Origin: Selenomonadaceae bacterium | GTDB taxonomy: Bacteria; Bacillota; Negativicutes; Selenomonadales; Selenomonadaceae | Reading direction: 5' to 3' | DNA length: 38,263 bases | Assembly (NCBI GenBank): GCA_017484005.1 | Contig: JAFUTY010000068.1 | Location: 1 to 38,263, forward strand | In this document: in pieces, positions 29,759-37,493 of the stretch | Layout: every line of letters begins with the position of its first letter | Position numbering within the stretch: the stretch's first letter is position 1 | Program-made: the position numbers and the translations under genes | The notes under the pieces: generated by a model | Told to the model about the DNA's origin: nothing | The model's input: the letters and a program-made list of their open reading frames with translations, nothing else | Databases searched by the model: none

Positions 29759-29983
29759 TCATGGATGACAGATTTTGCAGGCTCGATATCCTGCTGAAAT
29801 TGCCTGCTCAGTGCTGGTGAATCGAGTCCAATGATTACGTTCCGGATATTTAATCGTGCGGCAATCAATTCGATGATAGATTTTCGATTCGTCATTGCCC
29901 ATCAATTCGATTGGATATGCAAGCGTCGGAATTGCAATTGTCAAAATTACTGCCGCAAGAATGAGTGATAAGATCCTTCTCAT
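29759..29983 (-). CDS. Small secreted Cys-rich protein with an Ada-like metal-binding motif
   Basis: 74 residues; ATG at 29983 with GGGAGG upstream. A signal peptide (RILSLILAAVILTIAIPTLA) precedes a domain of about 50 residues reading Y-H-x3-C-R near residue 40 and ending GYRACKICHP. The spaced C...C-x2-C with conserved Phe and Ala resembles the Ada-type zinc-binding fold also found at the end of secreted nucleases. A metal-binding envelope protein is inferred; there is no enzymatic domain. It follows the long structured leader at 30005-30388. Confidence 0.75.
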   Translation of the reverse strand: MRRILSLILAAVILTIAIPTLAYPIELMGNDESKIYHRIDCRTIKYPERNHWTRFTSTEQAISAGYRACKICHP

Positions 29984-30004
29984 CCTGAACCTCCCACTAC
30001 TAAA

Positions 30005-30388
30005 GTTGCAGGCTTATAGGAGAAAGTAGTTTTCCGCATCTCCATTTAGGAAGTTTGATCTTTCGATCCTTATTCCTACAGGCGTGTCCAGTCCGCCTCT
30101 ACACGATAAGACAAAAGTCTATACGCTTACTTTTTATTAATTCTTTGCACATTTTCTCTTAGAACCCGTCACGATTCACCCAGTCCGGAGATTAAATCTC
30201 TAAGTGTCGCGCTGCAGCGAGAGGCAAGTGCTATCCCCAAATTTTTGTTGTTGAATTCCATTTTGATAACGCAGACGACTACTGCGACGTTGAGTTTTAC
30301 AGCAAAACGTTTTTTATTGCCAACCTTTCATTCAATCAATTTAATGCTAAGAAATAGCCTTTTATCTTGAAACAAAAATCCTCGCAAC
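30005..30388 (-). ncRNA. Unassigned hairpin-rich RNA or leader (~384 nt)
   Basis: The gene gap 29984-30416 is packed with perfect hairpins: ggaga/tctcc (30019-30043), aggaa/ttcct around gatc/gatc (30048-30077, a GAAA tetraloop on the minus-strand RNA), aggcg/cgcct (30080-30098), agac/gtct (30109-30120), gagat/atctc (30188-30200), the palindrome cgctgcagcg (30210-30219), cgcag/ctgcg (30270-30286) and gtttt/aaaac (30294-30308). The ends can pair: GUUGC-G-AGG (30388-30380) with CCUGCAAC (30012-30005), eight pairs and one bulge. A TATAAT box predicts a start at about 30387. No terminator separates it from the 74-residue gene, so it may be a 5' leader. I find no RNase P, tmRNA, SRP or known riboswitch signature. 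Confidence 0.5.
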
Positions 30389-30393
30389 GTCTT

Positions 30394-30399
30394 ATTATA
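30394..30399 (-). promoter_or_regulatory. -10 box (TATAAT) upstream of the structured RNA
   Basis: A perfect TATAAT on the minus strand places the start near 30387, at the outer end of the closing helix. The -35 position (GAATGA, 17 bp away) is poor, so the promoter is weak or needs an activator. Confidence 0.45.
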
Positions 30400-30416
30400 A
30401 TCTCGCACATTTGGAA

Positions 30417-31223
30417 TCATTCTGAAAAAGCTCTTTGTCTCATCGCTTCATACAAAATTATTGATGTTGAAACCGCGACATTCAAAGACTCCATTGAATT
30501 TTTCATCGGGATCGATATCTTTTTTGAAATTTTTAAAAGATCTTCTGAAACTCCATTCGCTTCATTTCCAAAAATTAAAATCGAGCCGCCCGACTCAAAC
30601 AGATCAACGTTGAAAAAATTAATTCCATTCTCAACGGAAGCTGCGATTGGAATTTTTTTTGTTCGGTCGAGAATCTCGATGAAATCTTTTCGAGACATTT
30701 TGATCGTCGGTGGAAGTTTAAAAATCGCGCCCATTGAAGATCGAATCACTTTGCCGCTGAAAAGATCGACACATCCATCGAGCAAAATTATCGCATCGAT
30801 ATCAGCTGCGACGCTCGTTCTAAGGATTGTTCCTAAATTTCCAGGATCTTGAATTGAATCTAAAACGATCGTGATCGATTTTTCACGCTGAAAGATTTTT
30901 TCGAGATCGCAGTTTTGATCTTTCATTCTCACGACCAATAAAATTCCCTGCGGAGATTGAGTTTCAGAAATTTTGATGAAGATCGATTCACTGACTTCAA
31001 AACATTTTCGAGAGTTGATCGATTCTAGAATTTTTAATCCCCGCGGTTCTAAATTTGAAGTGAAAAATGCTGACTCGATTTCAAAGTTCGATTCAACAGC
31101 AGTTTCGCAAAGTCTAATCCCTTCACATATAAATAATTTTTCTCGATCGCGGAATTTTTTCTGTTGCAACGATGTGACAAATTTGATTTTTGGATTCGAT
31201 GCGCTTAAAATTCTATCGTTCAT
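30417..31223 (-). CDS. TrmH/SpoU-family RNA 2'-O-methyltransferase
   Basis: I choose ATG at 31223 with AAGGTGA upstream; the open frame extends farther but its N-terminus would not resemble the family. The 268 residues hold an N-terminal substrate-binding domain (SASNPKIKFVTSLQQKKFRDRE) and the three SPOUT motifs: GNLGTILRT (about 140), LIFGNEANGVSE (about 215-225) and SLNVAVSTSIILYEA near the end. Relatives methylate ribose in rRNA or tRNA; the target here is not readable. It is divergent from the ATP-grasp gene, with only 37 bp between starts. Confidence 0.9.
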   Translation of the reverse strand: MNDRILSASNPKIKFVTSLQQKKFRDREKLFICEGIRLCETAVESNFEIESAFFTSNLEPRGLKILESINSRKCFEVSESIFIKISETQSPQGILLVVRMKDQNCDLEKIFQREKSITIVLDSIQDPGNLGTILRTSVAADIDAIILLDGCVDLFSGKVIRSSMGAIFKLPPTIKMSRKDFIEILDRTKKIPIAASVENGINFFNVDLFESGGSILIFGNEANGVSEDLLKISKKISIPMKNSMESLNVAVSTSIILYEAMRQRAFSE

Positions 31224-31260
31224 TGAATCACCTTTCATAAATCGACTGGAGGCATGCAAA

Positions 31261-32490
31261 TTGTTCGAAAATCCATTGATACTTCTCGGTGGCAATCCAC
31301 TATTTCTTGGGATGTTGAATCGAGAAAAATTTCATGCAAAGGAAATCATCGTTTTTGATTGGAGCGAAGATCCGCCAGTCAAAGGAGATCTCCACATCCA
31401 ATGTGACATCAAAGATTCCGAACGAATTCTTGATTGGCTAGAAAAAAATCATGTCAAACAAATTCGCGGTGCTTTGACGATGACTGACGTTGGCGTTCCA
31501 ACTCAAAGAAAAATTCATGAACGTTATGGATTTCTCGTTCCGACTGAACAATCAATCACTGACGCAATGATCAAAGGACGAGCACAAAGTATTTGGCGAA
31601 AAGCTGGATTACTCACGAGATTTTCGAAAACGTTCGAATCAATTCCACCAATCGATCAACTTCCAGACAAAGATTTGATTGTCAAACCAAATTTCTCAAA
31701 TGGATCGAATGGAATAACGATCATTCGAAAAGATTCTAGAGATGAGTTTAAATCTGCATTCGATCTCGCACAAAAAATCTCTTGGGAGCATAAAGTAATA
31801 GTTGAAGAATTCATCGAAACACGGGGAGGGCAGGCGACAGAATTTGTAGTCGATATGCTCGGAGATTCCTTTGGAAATGTTGAAGTCTGGGGAATTGCGA
31901 AGAAATATAACTCAAAATTCAATCCACATAATGGAATTGGAGTGAAAAATCATTACAATCCTGCAGACGTTTCAGATTCAACTCTCGAAAAAATTGCGAA
32001 TCGCGCTGTTGAACTTTATAAGGCAATTGGAGTTCATACATCATTCGGCGATATGGATTTGATTCTTGATTCGAGTGGCGAAATTCATCCTCTAGATTTT
32101 GGAACGAGGACATCCGGATTTATTGGAAGTGATTTGCTCGATGAGATTAATCCCCCGCGAATTTTTGTTAATGAATATCTTGATGTAATTCGCGGCAAAA
32201 GAATTGGGAATGGTTATACGGCTCGCAAAGAGCTTTCATCAATTTATTTTTTCTATGATCTCGGCGATTGTATAATCAAACACGAATCGAATCTTATGGA
32301 ATTCCTGCCCTCGACGATCAAAAATCTTTATTATGATCGATCTGCGTTGAAAATCGGAAATCATTTACGAATTCCGATTAAAGATGTTGAACGATCGGGA
32401 TTTGAGATTATGTGTGGAGCGCGAAAAGATCTAACAATTGAAACGATAATCGATGCGGAAGAACGATTCGCGAAATTTGTGACCGAATGA
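31261..32490 (+). CDS. ATP-grasp domain protein (carbamoyl-phosphate synthase-like ligase)
   Basis: I choose TTG at 31261, 8-9 bases after TGGAGG; the same frame is open to 30973 but that part overlaps the divergent gene. The 409 residues start with a Rossmann-like pre-grasp domain (LLGGNPLFLGML). The ATP-grasp core shows LIVKPNFSNGSNGITII (about 140), VEEFIETRGGQATEFVVDML and GDMDLILDSSGEIHPLDFGTR. The metal-binding segment, normally E-x-N-x-R, reads HPLDFGTR, so it is an atypical member. It forms a peptide-like or amide bond with ATP by family knowledge; substrates are unknown. Confidence 0.8.
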   Translation: MFENPLILLGGNPLFLGMLNREKFHAKEIIVFDWSEDPPVKGDLHIQCDIKDSERILDWLEKNHVKQIRGALTMTDVGVPTQRKIHERYGFLVPTEQSITDAMIKGRAQSIWRKAGLLTRFSKTFESIPPIDQLPDKDLIVKPNFSNGSNGITIIRKDSRDEFKSAFDLAQKISWEHKVIVEEFIETRGGQATEFVVDMLGDSFGNVEVWGIAKKYNSKFNPHNGIGVKNHYNPADVSDSTLEKIANRAVELYKAIGVHTSFGDMDLILDSSGEIHPLDFGTRTSGFIGSDLLDEINPPRIFVNEYLDVIRGKRIGNGYTARKELSSIYFFYDLGDCIIKHESNLMEFLPSTIKNLYYDRSALKIGNHLRIPIKDVERSGFEIMCGARKDLTIETIIDAEERFAKFVTE

Positions 32491-32495
32491 AAAAG

Positions 32496-32526
32496 AGATC
32501 GAGGATCAATTTGCGATCCCCGATCT
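32496..32526. terminator. Bidirectional terminator between the ATP-grasp gene and rplT
   Basis: Arms agatcg (32496-32501)/cgatct (32521-32526) and ggatc/gatcc form an 11-bp interrupted stem, with A before and T after. Confidence 0.92.
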
Positions 32527-32539
32527 TTTTTTGTTGAGA

Positions 32540-32893
32540 TTATTGATTTTCCTTCGCAACATCGACGAGTTTTGCGAATGCTTTTTCGTCTGAAACTGCG
32601 AGATCAGCGAGCATTTTGCGATTGATTTGAACTCCAGCTTTGGTAAGTCCGCTGATAAGTTTGCTGTATGAAATTCCATTGAGACGAGCCGCTGCATTGA
32701 TTCTGACAATCCAAAGACGGCGGAACTCTCCCTTTTTAGCGCGGCGATCTCTGCGAGCATAATAGAGAGCTTTCATGACTGTCTCGTTAGCAGTACGGAA
32801 GCGTTTGGATCTTACACCGCGATAGCCTTTGGCGAGTTTCAAAATTTTCTTGTGACGTTTATGAGCAGGCACGCCTGATTTGACTCTCGGCAT
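32540..32893 (-). CDS. rplT: 50S ribosomal protein L20
   Basis: 117 residues, full length, starting [26 protein letters not shown], with the typical basic N-terminal extension and the [27 protein letters not shown] core. It binds 23S rRNA early in assembly and in many bacteria represses its own operon through the leader. It is the last gene of infC-rpmI-rplT, 37 bp after rpmI. Confidence 0.98.
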   Translation of the reverse strand: MPRVKSGVPAHKRHKKILKLAKGYRGVRSKRFRTANETVMKALYYARRDRRAKKGEFRRLWIVRINAAARLNGISYSKLISGLTKAGVQINRKMLADLAVSDEKAFAKLVDVAKENQ

Positions 32894-32930
32894 GATTTAA
32901 TCTCCTTTCGAAATGGATTAATCGAATTGA

Positions 32931-33128
32931 TTAACCGTTTGGAAGCATTTTGGTGATGCGATTGAGATCTGAAACTGATGCGAGTGTAGTTTTGCGAAGA
33001 TTGCGCTTGCGTTTGCGAGATTTTTTCTCGAGGATGTGGCTTTTGAATGCTTGATTGCGTTTGACTTTGCCAGTGCCGGTGAAAGTGAATCGCTTTGCAG
33101 CGGCGCGGCGAGTCTTGATTTTCGGCAT
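32931..33128 (-). CDS. rpmI: 50S ribosomal protein L35
   Basis: 65 residues, starting [24 protein letters not shown] and ending in the usual LNRITKMLP region. It lies only 3 bp after infC, with AGGAGG upstream inside the infC end. Confidence 0.98.
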   Translation of the reverse strand: MPKIKTRRAAAKRFTFTGTGKVKRNQAFKSHILEKKSRKRKRNLRKTTLASVSDLNRITKMLPNG

Positions 33129-33131
33129 AAA

Positions 33132-33746
33132 TTATTCCTCCTTGGATTCGTTGATTTCAGTGGATTCGACGACTTGAGATTCAGCTGTCGGATTTTCTTG
33201 AGAAACTTCCGGCTGATCTTTTTTCTTCGTGGATTTTTGAGGACGCGGCGATAATACCATCGTCATGTTTTTGCCTTCGAGTTTTGGAATTCGTTCAACA
33301 ATGACAATATCTCGGAGCTGTTCAGCGACCTTATCGAGAACTGCCCGCCCTAATTCCGGATGTGATAATTCACGACCGCGGAACATGATTGTCACTTTGA
33401 CTTTGTTCTCGTCTTGAATGAATCGAATTGCGTTTTTGAGTTTGACATCGAAATCATGCTGCTCGATATTTGGGCGCAGCTTGACTTCTTTCATCGTGAT
33501 AACTTTCTGCTTTTTCTTAGCTTCTTTGTCGCGCTTCTGTTGTTCATAGCGAAATTTGCCGTAATCCATGATTCTGCAGACGGGCGGACGAGCTTTCGGT
33601 GCGACCTCGACGAGATCGAGATGTTGGGATTCGGCAAGCTCCAGAGCCTCACGCGTCAGCATGATTCCGAGCTGTTCTCCAGTTGCACTTGTCACGCGCA
33701 CCTCACGAATTCGAATCTCCTCATTGATTCGCATATCCCTGCTAAT
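33132..33746 (-). CDS. infC: Translation initiation factor IF-3
   Basis: I place the start at ATT 33746, eight bases after TTGGAGG: the product then begins MISRDMRINEEIRIREVR, as in other infC genes with ATT starts. A TTG at 33761 overlaps the ribosome site itself. The 204 residues hold the N domain (LDLVEVAPKARPPVCRIMDYGK) and the C domain (KEVKLRPNIEQHDFDVKLKNAIRF). The rare start codon is the known basis of IF-3 autoregulation. A Glu/Ser/Lys-rich tail of about 35 residues extends the C-terminus. Confidence 0.97.
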   Translation of the reverse strand: MSRDMRINEEIRIREVRVTSATGEQLGIMLTREALELAESQHLDLVEVAPKARPPVCRIMDYGKFRYEQQKRDKEAKKKQKVITMKEVKLRPNIEQHDFDVKLKNAIRFIQDENKVKVTIMFRGRELSHPELGRAVLDKVAEQLRDIVIVERIPKLEGKNMTMVLSPRPQKSTKKKDQPEVSQENPTAESQVVESTEINESKEE

Positions 33747-33784
33747 AGAAGATACCTCCAATCTTAATTTATCCGAAAAAAAAT

Positions 33785-33806
33785 GAGAGTAGCAGATGCC
33801 ACCCTC
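33785..33806 (-). terminator. Attenuator hairpin in the infC leader
   Basis: A nine-pair stem (gagagtagc / gccaccctc on the plus strand, two G·U pairs in the RNA) with a tetraloop is followed on the minus strand by a run of T. It lies within the transcript, about 38 nt upstream of the infC start, so it acts as a premature terminator. Confidence 0.88.
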
Positions 33807-33893
33807 TTCGAAAAAATTCCGCCGCGATATATTTCGCTGATCAACCTACGCGATTTGAATCGGCAGGTGAGAAGTGGTGACTTCTACTTGTCG
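33807..33893 (-). promoter_or_regulatory. infC-rpmI-rplT leader (probable L20-responsive leader)
   Basis: Between the promoter and the attenuator the RNA can form AGAAG-loop-CTTCT (around 33866-33884) and CGATT/AATCG-type helices. Position and attenuator match the L20 leaders of Firmicutes. I cannot confirm the L20-binding fold by eye. Confidence 0.6.
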
Positions 33894-33899
33894 CAAGAG

Positions 33900-33928
33900 A
33901 ATTTAGCACTTTGAAAAATCTATGTCAA
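33900..33928 (-). promoter_or_regulatory. infC operon promoter
   Basis: TTGACA (33923-33928) and TAAATT (33900-33905) are 17 bp apart, with an extended -10 TGC just before TAAATT. The predicted start near 33893 gives a leader of about 150 nt. Confidence 0.88.
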
Positions 33929-34073
33929 TAATTTTGAGATCTGATTTGCGATTCTGAAAACTTCAATTGAAGAAGGGATCAAAAAAATCTCGAAGAAAAA
34001 ATTCAACTCGTATTTTCATGCTCCCAACATCTTAGAGATTGAATTTCGAAAATTCAGCCGCAAAAAAAATATT

Positions 34074-34100
34074 TAAGTCGCGGGAATTCAAAATCGATAC
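34074..34100 (+). promoter_or_regulatory. Sigma-28/SigD-like promoter of flgE
   Basis: TAAG (34074-34077), exactly 15 bp, then ATCGATAC (34093-34100), compared with TAAA-N15-GCCGATAA for flagellar sigma factors. Five of eight -10 bases match, including CGATA. The stretch between this and the infC promoter (33929-34073) shows nothing else. Confidence 0.55.
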
Positions 34101-34124
34101 AGGTATCGGAATTGCACAACGGGA

Positions 34125-34197
34125 AAGATTCTCTCAAGGATGAAAAATTTTGACAGGGAGCGTCGAATCGAGGAATCTTAAACCATAGAAAAGGAGT
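34125..34197 (+). promoter_or_regulatory. flgE leader hairpin with a CsrA-like binding site
   Basis: Arms AAGATTC-t-CTC (34125-34135) and GAGGAATCTT (34170-34179) form ten pairs with one bulge. CAAGGATG at 34135-34142 matches the core of the CsrA consensus and sits at the stem-loop border. A second GGA lies in the ribosome site AAGGAG (34191-34196), the two-site layout of CsrA-repressed leaders. Confidence 0.45.
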
Positions 34198-34208
34198 AGT
34201 GATACACT

Positions 34209-36284
34209 ATGATGCGTTCCCTTTTTGCAGCAGTATCTGGATTGCGCGGACATCAAACTCGAATGGACGTTATCGGCAACAACGTTGCAAACGTCAACAC
34301 GATTGGATTTAAATCGAGCCGCACGACCTTTGCAGACACGCTTTCACAAACTACAGCAGCTGCTAGTGCTCCTCAAGATGGCACTGGTGGTACTAACGCT
34401 AAACAAATTGGTCTCGGCGCAAATGTTGCATCTATCGATTTGCTTTTCACTGACGGCTCTCCACAAACTACCGGTAACAATACTGACTTGGCGATTTCCG
34501 GCGATGGACTTTTCATTGTGAATAGTAGCAGTGGAACTTTCTACACTCGCGACGGATCTTTTGCATTCGACGCTGAAGGAAATTTTGTTTTGCCTGGATC
34601 TGGTCTCTATGTTCAAGGCTGGATGGCTGACGATGCTGGAGTTCTTATGACTTCCGGTGCAGTTGGAAATATCACGATCCCGAACAATAGATCCATGGAA
34701 GCTACTGCAACGACGATCGTAACTTATACCGGAAATCTCAACGCAGCTACTACCGGATATGAAATTGGATCGATCCTTGTCAATTACGCAAATGGAAATT
34801 CAGTCTCAACCACAAACTACACGCCGACTGCAGTTGCCGCTGGAACGATTGTCTTAACTTTATCGAGCGGCGAGCAAGTCACTCTCGATAGTACTGCTTC
34901 AACCTCTGAATTTGTGGAAAACTCCTCAATTGCAGGTTTGCCACTCTATACATCGACAGTTGCATCAGTTACAGCATCAAATGAATTAGTCGACGTGACT
35001 TTGAGTCCTACCGAAGGCAGTGGAATCTGGGCTGTCGGTGGAAGTAGCGATCCTTTCAACGTGACTAACTTGACTTCCGGAACATTTATTCCTGGAAGTA
35101 CAACTCCGGTGACTGGTAATGTTTCTGCAGTTCGAACTATTACTTACAATAGTCAACAACTCGTGGAACTTACTCTCACGGATGCGGCAATCAATGGAAA
35201 TACGTACAACAATGGTAACATGACTGTTTATGTTGGAGATAACTCGTATGAAGTTGGCGATACTTACGCTGGATCTCTCAACGTTGATTCGATTACTGCT
35301 CGTCAAGGCGCAACAGTTAATCTTGCAGATGGAACAAGCACAACAGTTCATGCGAATAACACTCCTCCATTGACTTTCACGAGCACTAGCGATGAATTTA
35401 TTCGTTATGGTAATGATAACGATGGAACTATCACGGCTATTGATCGCACAGCTTACACTAGCTACAGGTTCAATGGAAATCTTGTCGATTCAGTTCGAGT
35501 TAATACTAGCTCCGGATTGACTCTCGACGGTTTGACTGGACAATCTTATACAACCGGTTCAACAGCGATGTTCTATCCTTCAACTACGACGATGTTTACT
35601 GTTTATGATTCACTTGGATCTGCACATTCTATTCCGATTCTTATCACAAAGAGTTCTGCAAATACTTGGGAAATTGCACTTTCAGGTGGCGGAACGACTT
35701 ACTCTATGACTGAAGATGACGGTTCTACAACTACAGTGACTTTAACAAAGAGTCCGGCGGAAGGAACTTTGACTTATAACGCCGATGGATCTTACGCCGG
35801 TGGATCTGCATCGCTTTCAATCAGAACTACAAACGGCGCGAATGATATGAGTGTTGCAGTCGAACTCTCCGGCACGACTCAATATAGCGGCTCGAATAAT
35901 ATCAATGCATCGGCTGATGGAAATGCTGCTGGAATTTTGAATAGCCTTTCATTCGATACAACCGGAACAGTTATTGGTATATATTCAAACGGTTTGAAAC
36001 GCAATGAGGCTCAAGTTGCTCTCGCGACGTTCACAAACTCCGCCGGCTTGACTAAAACATCGAATTCGCTCTATCAAGAGTCAAACAACTCTGGAACTCC
36101 AACTGTCGGCACTGTTTCAGATTTTGGAAGTTCGATCACTCCTTCCGCCCTCGAAATGAGCAATGTTGATATCGCGAATGAATTCTCCGACATGATTGTC
36201 ACTCAACGCGGATTCCAATCCAATTCCAAAATGATTAACGTTGCCGATGAAATGCTCGAAACTCTTATCAACATGAAACGTTAA
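34209..36284 (+). CDS. flgE: Flagellar hook protein FlgE
   Basis: 691 residues, longer than the about 400 of E. coli FlgE because of an enlarged β-rich middle. The N-terminus has the rod/hook motif MRSLFAAVSGLRG with VIGNNVANVNTIGFK. The C-terminus has the matching coiled-coil (ALEMSNVDIANEFSDMIVTQ, ending in MLETLINMKR). Hook subunits are exported by the flagellar type III apparatus and polymerise into the universal joint. ATG at 34209 is followed by a second ATG; either may start. The gene stands alone between a divergent ribosomal operon and a convergent phage-type gene, with its own terminator. Confidence 0.95.
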   Translation: MMRSLFAAVSGLRGHQTRMDVIGNNVANVNTIGFKSSRTTFADTLSQTTAAASAPQDGTGGTNAKQIGLGANVASIDLLFTDGSPQTTGNNTDLAISGDGLFIVNSSSGTFYTRDGSFAFDAEGNFVLPGSGLYVQGWMADDAGVLMTSGAVGNITIPNNRSMEATATTIVTYTGNLNAATTGYEIGSILVNYANGNSVSTTNYTPTAVAAGTIVLTLSSGEQVTLDSTASTSEFVENSSIAGLPLYTSTVASVTASNELVDVTLSPTEGSGIWAVGGSSDPFNVTNLTSGTFIPGSTTPVTGNVSAVRTITYNSQQLVELTLTDAAINGNTYNNGNMTVYVGDNSYEVGDTYAGSLNVDSITARQGATVNLADGTSTTVHANNTPPLTFTSTSDEFIRYGNDNDGTITAIDRTAYTSYRFNGNLVDSVRVNTSSGLTLDGLTGQSYTTGSTAMFYPSTTTMFTVYDSLGSAHSIPILITKSSANTWEIALSGGGTTYSMTEDDGSTTTVTLTKSPAEGTLTYNADGSYAGGSASLSIRTTNGANDMSVAVELSGTTQYSGSNNINASADGNAAGILNSLSFDTTGTVIGIYSNGLKRNEAQVALATFTNSAGLTKTSNSLYQESNNSGTPTVGTVSDFGSSITPSALEMSNVDIANEFSDMIVTQRGFQSNSKMINVADEMLETLINMKR

Positions 36285-36309
36285 TTCTAATTTTTAAATG
36301 CAAAAAAAG

Positions 36310-36342
36310 ATCCCTCGATCGACGAAAAATCGGTCGAGGGAT
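36310..36342. terminator. flgE terminator
   Basis: Perfect 9-bp arms atccctcga (36310-36318) and tcgagggat (36334-36342), extended by cga/tcg, with A before and T after. Confidence 0.93.
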
Positions 36343-36403
36343 TTTTTGATTCGGAAATTTATACTCGAAAAAATTTTTTAGTACAAATTCGGAAAATAAA
36401 AAG

Positions 36404-36429
36404 CTCCCAACTCAAAATCGAATTGGGAG
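36404..36429 (-). terminator. Terminator of the YopX-like gene
   Basis: Arms ctcccaa (36404-36410) and ttgggag (36423-36429). A T-rich run follows on the minus strand. Confidence 0.85.
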
Positions 36430-36438
36430 TTTGATTGA

Positions 36439-36912
36439 TCACGATGCTTCACTTGTTGCAGATACTGCAGATGATGCCGCCCGCTCATTCTCAACGATTG
36501 TTTGAACTTCATTTGTCAGCAGCTGAGGATTTTCAAACCGATTGCCAATGACTTGAATCGATTCCTGCGGAATTCTCGATAACAGTTTCCGCGACCTTCG
36601 ATGAATTGTATGAACTACGAATGAGCCTCGATGAAATGAAACTACGCCGCGAATTCCGTCATATGCAACGACGTCATCCTCATAAATTTCTCTGCCTTGC
36701 GAATCAAGAAAACCTGTAAATTGTCCAATCGTGCTGGCATCGACGCGATATCCCTCATAACCATTTTCATAGACAAAAATATGTGCCTGCGGAGATGGAT
36801 CTCCATATGTTCCCCGTTTGAGGAAGAAGCCATAGATCCAGACCTGTCGCATTTCTCCGGAAAAGATCTGAAACTTCTTGAGCCCTCGATACTTAATTTC
36901 ACGAACAGCCAC
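36439..36912 (-). CDS. YopX-family protein (phage-type)
   Basis: 157 residues; GTG start at 36912 six bases after GAGGAGGGG. The YopX signature is clear: an N-terminal MAVREIKYRGL, then STIGQFTGFLDSQGREIYEDDVV (about residues 60-83) and VIGNRFENPQLL. The Ala/Ser-rich tail is extra. YopX proteins are common in Firmicute phages and prophages and have no settled function. No other phage gene is nearby, so it is a stray or domesticated copy. Confidence 0.85.
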   Translation of the reverse strand: MAVREIKYRGLKKFQIFSGEMRQVWIYGFFLKRGTYGDPSPQAHIFVYENGYEGYRVDASTIGQFTGFLDSQGREIYEDDVVAYDGIRGVVSFHRGSFVVHTIHRRSRKLLSRIPQESIQVIGNRFENPQLLTNEVQTIVENERAASSAVSATSEAS

Positions 36913-37050
36913 AACAATCCCCTCCTCTCTAACTCGACAAGCCGAATCAAGCCGAGTGAGAAAAGATTTTTGAACGCGACTTTGAAAAATCCAAATAAAA
37001 AGACAATTTTTGACACACTTCCACCGTCTAAAAAATTTCAGCTAAAAAAA

Positions 37051-37077
37051 TTTTCGGATCAAACCTCGATCCGAAAA
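37051..37077 (-). terminator. Terminator of the small membrane protein gene
   Basis: Perfect 10-bp arms ttttcggatc (37051-37060) and gatccgaaaa (37068-37077), with seven T following on the minus strand. The gap down to the YopX gene (36913-37050) is otherwise featureless. Confidence 0.9.
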
Positions 37078-37084
37078 GAATTCT

Positions 37085-37321
37085 TCAGCGAATGAAATAG
37101 CCGCTGACGAGCAGAAAGCAGAAGATAATGCATGCAACACATCCAACCGCTGCGATTGGGACGTCGGGGAATAAATTCCAAATCAGATCGCGAGTCAGCA
37201 ATTCGAGCGGAAATCTTCTGTCTTTGTTCGCGTAGGGCAGACATGCAACAGCTCCCAGTGCCGCGCCGAAAACAATGATGCCAATCAGCCCCGCAAGAAT
37301 ATCCAAAGACGGCAGAGCCAC
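37085..37321 (-). CDS. Small membrane protein of unknown function
   Basis: 78 residues; GTG at 37321 after AGGAGGGG. Two hydrophobic segments (ILAGLIGIIVFGAALGAVACL and VPIAAVGCVACIIFCFLLVSGYF) flank a charged loop (PYANKDRRFPLELLTRD). It has its own promoter and terminator. The family is not recognised. Confidence 0.7.
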   Translation of the reverse strand: MALPSLDILAGLIGIIVFGAALGAVACLPYANKDRRFPLELLTRDLIWNLFPDVPIAAVGCVACIIFCFLLVSGYFIR

Positions 37322-37353
37322 TTAAACCCCTCCTGCTTTGAAAACTTTGGAGT

Positions 37354-37382
37354 ATGATATCGCAATAAAAAAATCGCGTCAA
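37354..37382 (-). promoter_or_regulatory. Promoter of the small membrane protein gene
   Basis: TTGACG (37377-37382) and TATCAT (37354-37359) are 17 bp apart on the minus strand, about 33 bp before the GTG start. Confidence 0.8.
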
Positions 37383-37493
37383 GATTGAATAAATCTAAAA
37401 CGCTCGATAACTTCGCACAGTGAAAGAGTTTGCAGGAAACGAAAAATTTTTCTCGAATAGAAGAAAAAATTTTTTCTGAAGGGGGCGAATATT

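Noticed and set aside
30005..30388. RNase P RNA, tmRNA, group I intron or retron RNA
   Set aside because: The conserved GGAAAGUCC and ACAGAA cores, the tRNA-like ends with CCA, the intron P7 core and a reverse transcriptase gene are all missing on both strands.
30973..31260. A 96-residue N-terminal extension of the ATP-grasp protein
   Set aside because: It would overlap the divergent methyltransferase gene, and the ribosome site just before 31261 marks the true start.
34100..34120. Sigma-54 promoter upstream of flgE (AGG-N10-GC with TTGCA)
   Set aside because: The GG/GC spacing fits, but three of the remaining consensus bases do not. The sigma-28-like site just upstream has exact spacing and the expected class for a flagellar gene, so I list that instead, with moderate confidence.
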